From Lepas anatifera (taxonomy: Eukaryota > Arthropoda > Thecostraca > Lepadidae): a DNA stretch of 64,000 nt. The stretch's first letter is position 1. Every line of letters begins with the position of its first letter. The position numbers were made by a program, and so were the translations under genes. Shown here piece by piece: positions 55,857 through 64,000 of the stretch. The stretch lies in NCBI GenBank assembly GCA_034440635.1, contig JAOTON010001351.1, positions 1,205,501 through 1,269,500 of the forward strand, given 5' to 3'. The notes under the pieces are model-generated. The model did not search any database and had not been told where the DNA came from. It saw only the letters and a list, made by a program, of their open reading frames with translations.

Positions 55857-57232
55857 AATGTTTCCCTCCAGCGTTTCAATTGTTTAAATCAAAGTTTCAA
55901 TTTGTCTCAATATATCAATAATTCTACAGTTCAATTGCTTATTTTAAGGACCAATCCTTATCCGGTCAGAAGAAATCCCTAAACACAAATAACACATGCA
56001 CTCGAAAAATTAAACAGGTTCTTATCACTGGCCTTGTCTTAAACATTTGAAGTGGTGGAACGCGCTACAAAATACATTTCAAATCTCTCAAAAGCTTCTC
56101 ATCTGCAATATTTAACATTACTTCTTTACTTGAAGCCCTGCTGCTGCAGCAACACACGTTGTCGCTGATTGTTGTCGTCAGTAGTCATCGACTGAGAATA
56201 GTGTGCTCCATTGCTGTCTTTGAAGAACAAATTCAACCAAGTATAGGCTCAAGCTTAGGTAGCTCCAGGGCAAAAATTGTAATTGTCACGTGATAATTTG
56301 TACAGTTATGCAAATATTTGTTGAACTACATATGATATTGTTTGTTTTGTCTAAAATGCGCCGTCTGCCGCCGCTTTTTTCATTTTGCCTATTAATAGCA
56401 GTTACTGCAATTAGCATAACAAATTGGATCCTTGATTTGACAGAAATTTTGCGACACCTTCATCGTAAGAATCAGAGGAAATATTTTATGTTACTGTTTT
56501 TGCCTGATCAGAGTTCCTTGCTTGGCCTCTGTGTTTTATTTGGAAAGCTATACATTAGCAATTTTCTATCATATCGTGCTCCACAATTTTGAAGAGCGAT
56601 AGGTATGTATTGTATTGAAGGTTCTCAAGCTCAAAATGGGATTGGGTTTAAAATATGAATATATTACAATCAAACATGTTGATATAATTTTTATTTCTCC
56701 TGTCCTTTGTCATCTATGGTATACTTTTTCTTGGGGTTTGCTGTAGTTCTTAGAATTAGCAATTGCAGCTTGGTACTCTAGTAGTTATTGCTTAAATTTT
56801 TATTTAACTCATGTCATATTAATGTTCATTTATAAAGATTACCTGGCATCGTTCTCTAACAGAAAAAACAATACTTATACGATCCCTACAAATGCAGTTA
56901 ATATCATGTTTTTTAGCTTGGACTTTTTCTGACATTATGGAGGCTCAAATTGTTGCCTGTGTTGGTGTAACCTTAGCCCTTTTAGGTTCCTTTCCATTCC
57001 ATTTACCTAGTTTAATATGCAATGCTCCTTTTAGAAATAGTTGTAACATGTGGTAGCTTTTTTGGGCAGTGACAGTCTGGAAGAATTAAAAAGTTATTCA
57101 TGGTTGCTGGCTAATTGTTAACCAATGTTTGAATGCCAATGAATTAATTTTCCTTCTATCAATCTTCCGTTTCATGTCATACTTTCTGAACAGCTTGTTT
57201 TTTGCTGGTTTATTAATTTATTTCTTAATTTT

Positions 57233-57264
<32 letters not shown>

Positions 57265-57270
57265 CATGTA
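55857..57270. other. AT-rich interior of the hAT element
   Basis: No supported gene. The 100-codon frame at 56290-56592 is hydrophobic but has no recognisable motif. An (AT)n run lies at 57240-57264. Confidence 0.4.
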
Positions 57271-58698
57271 TTTATTTTATTTTGAAAACGAGTCGAAATT
57301 TGAGTTGAGTTGAGTCGTGAGTTGAGTCAGAGTTGAGTCGGATGAATTTATCCTTGAGTCGGAGTTGAGTCGACTCACTGAACTCTTGATCATGAGTTGA
57401 GTCGGAGTTGAGTCAACCGCTCCCAGCACTTGAGTTGAGTTAAGTCGACTCAAAAAATTTCTGAAACGCACAACTCTGGCGGTGAAGAATGAATACATGC
57501 TGTTTCTTTGTCATAACGGGGTGCACATGGTTCCACAGTGATGTACAGACACATCTTTCCAAGATTTGTCCAAAGATAGGGAGAAGCGAAACTGCGCGGC
57601 AGTTTGAGGGTGACTTTAGAACCTTTTTGAAAATGGGAATGACATTGGCCTCCGCCCACCTAATCGGGAAAATGCCCTGGCCTACTGATTTTTGGAAGAG
57701 AATACGTAAAGGTACCACAAGTTGTGCAGAACATTCCTTAATAATGCGAGCACTGATATTGTCAGGCCCACATGCCTTATGGACTTTAAGGTCATCAAGT
57801 GCGTTGCGTATGTTCGCCTCACTAATGTCAAAGTCGGTCAGCGATGACAAGTCGTTGTCAGGGGCAAGAGGATAGTGGTTCACCGCAGGTGAAGTAAATT
57901 TACTGGCGAAAGTTTTGTTCAGCAAATTAGCTCGCTCCAAGTCTCCGCTCACTTCTGTATCCCCATCTAAAAGTACTGGAAGCTGACACTTTGATCCCCG
58001 AACACACTTCAAAAATGTCCAGAATCGTTTGGGATTCGCTTTAAAATCACCGATCATTCCTTTTATGTTAAGAAAGAACCGAGACTCGGATACTCTTTTG
58101 AAAATATGTCGCTTTTCGCCGAATTCATGGGCTTATTCTGCTGTTTTGGTTCGCCTGGAACGTTTGAAGGCTGCCTCCTTTTCCCGCAGTGCGCGTCGGC
58201 TTTCTGCGTCGAACCATGGTGGGTATTGTCGGTGCATTACAACCGATGGTACGTTGTCACGTATGGCATGCTCCAAAATATCTTAAAAAGTCTCCACTGC
58301 CTCATTCAGAGTCATGCCTTCCATTTCGATCCCCTGAATATCCTCTAATGTCCGGCGCTTGTTGTCAAAGTTGGCTATTCAATAGTTCAACGCCGAAGCG
58401 CGGCTTGCCACTGGTGAGTTAAAACGTTCACCGGAGAAATAACTTACAATCTCACAGTGGTCGGAGTTAAATATACTAGGGCGAACTTCAGTATTCACCC
58501 GAGTGTTTTTGGAGAACACCAATTTTTTAACACCAATTCCATGATTCACATGATTCCATCATCAGAACACCAATTCCATCATTTAAGCAAATAACTGGTG
58601 CAAAAAGAGACTAAATTTAAACTGTTTCCAATTTAAAGTGACAGTAAAACGGGTAAAGAAAAAACTGTTTTTAGGGAAAAACGTTAATTTGGCCTTAA

Positions 58699-59704
58699 CA
58701 CGCGCCCCGCTGGGGTTCCTGGCATGACGCGCCCCGCTGGGGGCGAATTTTGCCCCCTCCGTATCTAATTTCCCAGGAAAGCTAAAAAAATACGAAAGGC
58801 GTTCGAAAGCTCTTGGCGAAACAAAGAGAAATTATACGAAACATTTTTATGTCAGGTCAATATTGAGGTCAGCATAGGTCAAAGAAGGTTCCATAGGCTT
58901 ACAACAGGGCAGTGTACGTTTCCACATCTAGATATTTACTCAGAAAAGCTAGAGCAAATATTTATGCATCATTGGATTCCTCTCATCGTGAAAAATCGAA
59001 TGATGTATAATATAACCTTTCTAGGTCAATTTGTAAAAATGACCTGACGTCAAGCTAGGTCAGGGTCACAGGGTGGCCTGGTATGGTCATGCTGTATATC
59101 AATCGACTCCCTGTGACAATATGAGTACAATGCAATCAAAATAAGCGCTTTATCTCAATTCAGTGAAAAGTTATGAGCAAAACAATCACTGTATGCTCCT
59201 GTGACCTGACATGACCTTTGAGAGGTCAGATGGTCAAAAACTCGACTTAATGGTAAAGATCGTGGTAAGAATACACGGTGTGAGGATTTTCAGCTTTATC
59301 TATCCAGTATTTACTGAAAACAAACCCTTTCAATTTTTCACCATAGACTTCTAATGGGTGACCAAAAACTGACCCCACCTTAGGTCAATAATATTGAAAC
59401 TCCGAGACAGCAGGTTTGTAGACCCTAATGACCTTATCGTATTGTGAAAGTTTCAAACTGATTGGTTGGCGGATGTTCCTTAGGCGGCTCTTCAAGCTCG
59501 TGATTTTAGGTTTTGTGGTCGGGTCGCTTGACCTTGAATAGCTCCTTGACCTGACATGACCTGACCTAAAAAATTTGATGAGATGCATACAATTGATCAG
59601 GGATAAGGTACCGTAAGTTTCGTTGCTCTGCGTTTCTTTGTTTTTGCGTTATATGGGGAAAGCCAGGAGGGGGGGATTTCGCCCCCGCCCTAGTGGGGCG
59701 CATG
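58699..59704. mobile_element. AGGTCA-rich TTAA element, copy F
   Basis: A 1006-bp copy with intact TTAA on both sides (58695-58698 and 59705-59708). Ends are CACGCGCCCCGCTGGGG and CCCTAGTGGGGCGCATG. At least a dozen AGGTCA/TGACCT motifs can be counted between 58850 and 59580, for example AGGTCA three times in 58853-58881. It is the best-defined family member for consensus building. Confidence 0.9.
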
Positions 59705-59708
59705 TTAA

Positions 59709-61300
59709 GAGAAGAGCGGCAAAGAACATGCTGAAATAGACGGATACCTTCCCAGGACGTTTCGGTTCGTTCTCTTTTGGTAGGTTTAGTTGCTGAATGG
59801 TGGCACCGTTAGCAGTTTTTCTAGAATCATGTTTCGGGACTACAGTACATTTGCTTTGTTCAAAAAAAGAAGAATATTAGCGTACAAGGCAATATAACAA
59901 TTTATGGATTAATATATATTTATTATTATCATACATCTATAGAAAAACATGTACAAGGCAAGATTCAAGAAGGATAGGTAGGTAGATAGATAGGTAAGCT
60001 GGGAAGGACAAGGCACTCACGAGAGCTTCCCATATCAAGGATGGCTTCGGCACTTCATTTCTTATGACGTCCAACTTCTCGGGGTAAGATCGATTCGAGA
60101 ACGGATTTTTCCCATTTCATCCGCCAGATTTTGTGCCATGACTCACGTCCTTCATAAGAGTTTCACAAACTAAATATATTGCTAATAATTTCCAAACCAC
60201 TGTCCCGCACGCGAAAAGGCTAGAAATCCGCAAATATAAGAATGTTAAACGAATCAGTTGTTGTCAAAGTCCTAAGACGCGAAGGTGCATTTGCTGAAAA
60301 TGCCGCATTAAACAGCCGCTTAGGCATGCCTAATTTGCTGATTTAACGACTCAGTTCTCGTGCCGGAATGAATGAGGTAATATAGACGTCAATCAAAAAG
60401 CACACGTTAGATTCGCCATGGGGTTAGGAAGATTCAACTGAATCGCGAAGTGCCTCACCTCACATTTGCTGACCGTAGGCGTTGCGAACGTGGATTGTCA
60501 GTGATGCAAATAATCGGCTCTTTGACCCAGTGGTCCGAAAAAGGAATGTTCTCTGTAACTTAAACATGGAGTCAAATTATATTTATTCCACCAAAATGAA
60601 TACCTACTTCGGCAATTGAAAGTGGCTAGGCAGCGCCTAATGTGCCTCTATGGAAGCCCCGCCACTGCTTTATTCAAGTTATACTTTTACCGTTTTGAAT
60701 GTGCTTTACCTCATATTCTTAGCCATTGGGTACCTTTACCACCGATAAAAGATATGTCATTGTAAGCACTCATCTAGTGTTTTCTTTTATGTCCATGACT
60801 TCAGATGTAATTGGGCTAGATACCTGTTGCTGATCTTACTAAATTAATACGAAATAAATACGAATTTCTTAAAAATAGCTTTCTATTATACTGTCTTTTT
60901 GTGTAAACAGTTTCTCTTTTTGAAAATGCTTCCGACTTCCAGAAAATTCCAGGAAATTTCCTGGAAATTCCAGGAAAGAAAGGCCTTTACGGTATATTGA
61001 ATGAAATATATAAATATACATCTTGTAGATGATATTACCTTATCCAAAACCATGCACTTGCAGATAGTGGGCATACCGTGAGCGGAAAGCAGCTCCTTCC
61101 CGGATTATCGTTCCAAATTGTGTGTACTTCCCTTCTAGCGCTGCTTGATTCTGAGCTTCAGATATACTCCTTGTTCTTTGACAGAAGTGTCATCCTGATA
61201 GTTTTTTTTCATTTTGTTTTCATCAATTGTTTGCAGCTCGATTCCTTCCAGCCCTCTTCTCGTATGCGGAAAGTGTGGTTGCTTTTCCATTTAATCTATT
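59709..61300. other. Unassigned unique sequence
   Basis: No gene recognised over about 1.6 kb. A short GATA-type repeat lies near 59975. A cluster of STAT-type sites lies at 60947-60976. Confidence 0.4.
60947..60976. promoter_or_regulatory. Cluster of three TTCCNGGAA palindromes
   Basis: The perfect 20-bp palindrome TTCCAGGAAATTTCCTGGAA (60947-60966) is followed directly by ATTCCAGGAA. This gives three TTCCNGGAA sites at about one helical-turn spacing. TTCNNNGAA is the STAT binding consensus. Function is inferred only, and no nearby gene start is known. Confidence 0.4.
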
Positions 61301-61309
61301 TGGCCACTG

Positions 61310-63580
61310 AATGGGCAGAAGCACTGGACCATTCAATGGACAGAAGCACTGGACCATTAAATGGACAGAGGCTGGGCCATTCAATGGACAGAAGCACTGC
61401 ACCATTAAATGGACAGAAGCACTGGACCATTAAATGGACAGAGGCTGGGCCATTCAATGGACAGAAGCACTTGGGCCATTCAATGGACAGAAGCACTGGA
61501 CCATTAAATGGACAGAGGCTGGGCCATTCAATGGACAGAAGCACTGGACCATTCAATGGACAGAAGCACGGGACCATTAAATGGACAGAGGCTGGGCCAT
61601 TCAATGGACAGAAGCACTGGGCCATTCAATGGACAGAGGCTGGGCCATTCAATGGACAGAAGCATTGGACCATTAAATGGACAGAAGCACTGGACCATTA
61701 AATGAACAGATTCTGGGCCATTCAATGGACAGAAGCACGGGACCATTAAATGGACAGAAGCACGGGACCATTAAATGGACAGAGGCTGGGCCATTCAATG
61801 GACAGAAGCACTGGGCCATTAAATGGACAGAAGCACTGGACCATTAAATGGACAGAGGCTGGGCCATTCAATGGACAGAAGCATGGGACCATTAAATGGA
61901 CAGAAGCTGGACCATTCAATGGACAGAAGCACGGGACCATTAAATGGACAGAGGCTGGGCCATTCAATGGACAGAAGCACTGGACCATTAAATGGACAGA
62001 GGCTGGGCCATTCAATGGACAGAAGCACGGGACCATTAAATGGACAGAGGCTGGGCCATTCAATGGACAGAAGCACTGGGCCATTAAATGGACAGAAGCA
62101 CTGGGCCATTAAATGGACAGAGGCTGGGCCATTCAATGGACAGAAGCACTGGGCCATTAAATGGACAGAAGCACGGGACCATTAAATGGACAGAGGCTGG
62201 GCCATTCAATGGACAGAAGCACTGGGCCATTCAATGGACAAGAAGCACTGGACCATTAAATGGACAGAGGCTGGGCCATTCAATGGACAGAAGCACTGGG
62301 CCATTCAATGGACAGAAGCACGGGACCATTAAATGGACAGAAGAGGCTGGGCCATTCAATGGACAGAAGCACTGGACCATTAAATGGACAGAGGCTGGGC
62401 CATTCAATGGACAGAAGCACTGGACCATTAAATGGACAGAGGTAGCCATTCAATGGACAGAAGCACGGGACCATTAAATGGACAGAGGCTGGGCCATTCA
62501 ATGGACAGAAGCACTGGGACCATTAAATGGACAGAAGCACTGGACCATTAAATGGACAGAGGCTGGGCCATTCAATGGACAGAAGCACGGGACCATTAAA
62601 TGGACAGAGGCACGGGACCATTAAATGGACAGAGGCTGGGCCATTCAATGGACAGAAGCACTGGGCCATTAAATGGACAGAGGCACTGGACCATTAAATG
62701 GACAGAGGCTGGGCCATTCAATGGACAGAAGCACGGGACCATTAAATGGACAGAGGCTGGGCCATTCAATGGACAGAAGCACTGGGCCATTAAATGGACA
62801 GAAGCACTGGACCATTAAATGGATAGAGGCTGGGCCATTCAATGGACAGAAGCACTGGACCATTAAATGGACAGAAGCACGGGACCATTAAATGGACAGA
62901 GGCTGGGCCATTCAATGGACAGAAGCACGGGACCATTAAATGGACAGAAGCACTGGACCATTAAATGGACAGAGGCTGGGCCATTCAATGGACAGAAGCA
63001 CTGGGCCATTCAATGGACAGAAGCACGGGACCATTAAATGGACAGAGGCTGGGCCATTCAATGGACAGAAGCACTGGACCATTAAATGGACAGGGGCTGG
63101 GCCATTCAATGGACAGAAGCACTGGGCCATTCAATGGACAGAAGCACGGGACCATTAAATGGACAGAGGCTGGGCCATTCAATGGACAGAAGCACTGGAC
63201 CATTAAATGGACAGAGGCTGGGCCATTCAATGGACAGAAGCACTGGACCATTCAATGGACAGAAGCACTGGACCATTAAATGGACAGAGGCTGGGCCATT
63301 CAATGGACAGAAGCACTGGACCATTAAATGGACAGAAGCACTGGACCATTAAATGGACAGAGTCTGGGCCATTCAATGGACAGAAGCACTGGACCATTAA
63401 ATGGACAGAAGCACGGGACCATTAAATGGACAGGGGCTGGGCCATTCAATGGACAGAAGCACTGGGCCATTCAATGGACAGAAGCACGGGACCATTAAAT
63501 GGACAGAGGCTGGGCCATTCAATGGACAGAAGCACTGGGCCATTCAATGGACAGAAGCACGGGACCATTAAAGGGATGGA
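61310..63580 (+). repeat. 24-bp satellite of CCATTNAATGG units
   Basis: About 2.3 kb of alternating units of 23 or 24 bases: GGGCCATTCAATGGACAGAA plus GCAC, and GGACCATTAAATGGACAGAG plus GCT. They are arranged in higher-order blocks of two to four. Each unit holds a short palindrome, CCATTCAATGG or CCATTAAATGG. The end of each unit switches between AGAAGCAC and AGAGGCT, giving a two-state pattern. Open frames on both strands are artefacts of 24- and 73-base periods. Confidence 0.95.
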
Positions 63581-63744
63581 GGCTGAGCACCAAAAGACGT
63601 CCACGCGTCAGAAGTAGTGTAGAAGTCGGGGTAAAAAATTGGTAACTCAGAGGACAGCCGACGTGTTGTTGCTGTTGTCTTTCTGTCCACATACCTATGT
63701 GCAGCACACATGCGGCTCGGCAACGAGACAAATTCGTTACGAGG

Positions 63745-63960
63745 GGTGCGGCAGTGGAGTGGTCAGTGCAGCTGGTTTCCACGAAGCCGACCCCGGCTCA
63801 AGGCCCGGCGGCTTCCTTGAACAAGAGCAAACTGGCTCCCGAGAAACCCTTCCAAAAGGGAAGGAGTTAAAGACGCCATGTGACCCTGGCAGTTGGTGCG
63901 TCGATAAGCCCCAACAATTTAGATTCGTCTCAGCAAAAGAATATTACTAAACAAACTCGC
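63745..63960 (+). mobile_element. tRNA-related SINE
   Basis: GCAGTGGAGTGGTCAGTGCA followed by GCTGG resembles an A box. CCCCGGCTCAAGGCCCGG, about 35 bases on, resembles a B box (GGTTCGANNCC with changes). A body with GTTAAAGACGCC follows. Ends are not resolved and the copy is probably old. Confidence 0.5.
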
Positions 63961-64000
63961 AAGTAGCTCTATACCTAAAAGCCCCGATGTATACTACCAT

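Larger units (their letters stand above)
54562..57478. mobile_element. hAT element with TGAGTTGAGTC-rich ends
   Basis: A 2917-bp insertion in the LINE. Ends are CAGAGTTGTGCG and CGCACAACTCTG. Flanking 8-bp duplications GCGGTGAG (54554-54561) and GCGGTGAA (57479-57486) differ at one base. Both subterminal regions (54575-54750 and 57285-57465) are packed with TGAGTTGAGTCGG-type repeats in inverted orientation. The AT-rich interior (55860-57270) shows no recognised transposase, and AGGTCA copy E is nested in it. Confidence 0.85.
53300..58510 (-). pseudogene. LINE reverse transcriptase, CR1/Jockey type
   Basis: Read on the minus strand, 58057-57487 encodes NPKRFWTFLKCVRGSK, LLNKTFASKFTSP, the RT start KACGPDNISARIIKE and FFPIRW/NVIPIFKK-type motifs. 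Beyond the inserted element, 54553-54215 continues with NLACLLKMAWDSV, TDYSAAFQSVNHNLLIYKL and SGTPEGSLLSPLLFALFIND. Further on, WLDSKLTFVDHINFAVKKAN and LLEYGCVIWGG can be read near 53800-53990. The YADD active-site segment falls in a damaged stretch near 54190. Stops and frame changes show it is dead. Confidence 0.8.
53243..58520 (-). mobile_element. CR1/Jockey-type LINE, minus strand, split
   Basis: The 3' end is marked by an AATAAATAAATAAATTAATTAA-like tail at 53243-53272 (minus-strand sense). The 5' limit is about 58520, where SDHCEIV-like text from the endonuclease end appears. The element is interrupted by the hAT element at 54562-57478. Confidence 0.8.

Noticed and set aside
56290..56592. 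Hydrophobic 100-codon frame as a membrane protein
   Set aside because: It lies in the AT-rich interior of a hAT element, and AT-rich DNA readily gives hydrophobic frames.
61078..63617. Repeat proteins of the MDRSTGPLNGQ type, and possible CRISPR-like spacing
   Set aside because: The array has no unique spacers and the units are contiguous, so it is a satellite. No cas-like gene is present and the DNA is eukaryotic.

Overview
The window reads as a piece of an animal nuclear genome, not a prokaryote or virus. It has spliced exons with GT/AG junctions, several clades of non-LTR retrotransposons, hAT-like and TTAA-targeting DNA transposons, a Penelope-like fragment, tRNA-type SINEs and many long minisatellites. 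An arthropod, perhaps a marine crustacean, would fit the high-GC third positions of the exons and the mix of transposons, but the lineage cannot be fixed from sequence alone.

One host gene is well supported. It lies on the + strand in five exons: 23008-23160, 25686-25820, 26542-26772, 28402-28643 and 42572-42878. The junction phases all agree and give a predicted 355-residue type II membrane protein. It has a short basic N-terminus, one signal anchor, and a lumenal domain resembling the uncharacterised DUF1647 family (glycosyltransferase-like). Introns 1-3 are full of minisatellites placed at the splice junctions. The array after exon 2 repeats the exon end plus donor. The array after exon 3 repeats a 33-bp exon end plus donor, in frame. 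The arrays before exons 3 and 4 repeat or resemble the acceptor. Intron 4 (about 13.9 kb) is a nest of transposons.

Layout: 1-2760 degenerate GGCGCC-rich tandem array; 3222-4015 MITE with TTAA target sites; 4624-4839 degenerate THAP fragment; 5523-13455 I-clade LINE with an intact 1241-residue ORF2, a frameshifted ORF1 and a piggyBac-like element nested in its 5' UTR; 14794-16551 AGGTCA-rich element with a nested Penelope-like fragment; 18019-20390 foldback element whose arms are minisatellites, with an exact 8-bp target duplication; 21130-22700 decayed CR1/L2-type LINE; 23008-42878 the DUF1647-like gene; 43370-49515 three large minisatellites around another AGGTCA element; 49950-51350 degenerate GCTCAGGGG array; 51359-52538 hAT-like element containing a second copy of the first MITE; 53243-58520 minus-strand CR1/Jockey-type LINE split by a 2.9-kb hAT element that itself holds an AGGTCA element; 58699-59704 another AGGTCA element; 61310-63580 large CCATTNAATGG satellite; 63745-63960 SINE.

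The most interesting signals are (1) minisatellites seeded from, or sitting on, splice junctions of one gene, including seven in-phase alternative donors; (2) a dispersed family of about 1-kb TTAA-flanked elements packed with AGGTCA half-sites; (3) the foldback element with exact target duplication; (4) a LINE with twin-priming structure and an 11-bp target duplication inside a long-inverted-repeat element; and (5) several nested insertions whose empty sites or target duplications are visible in the window.
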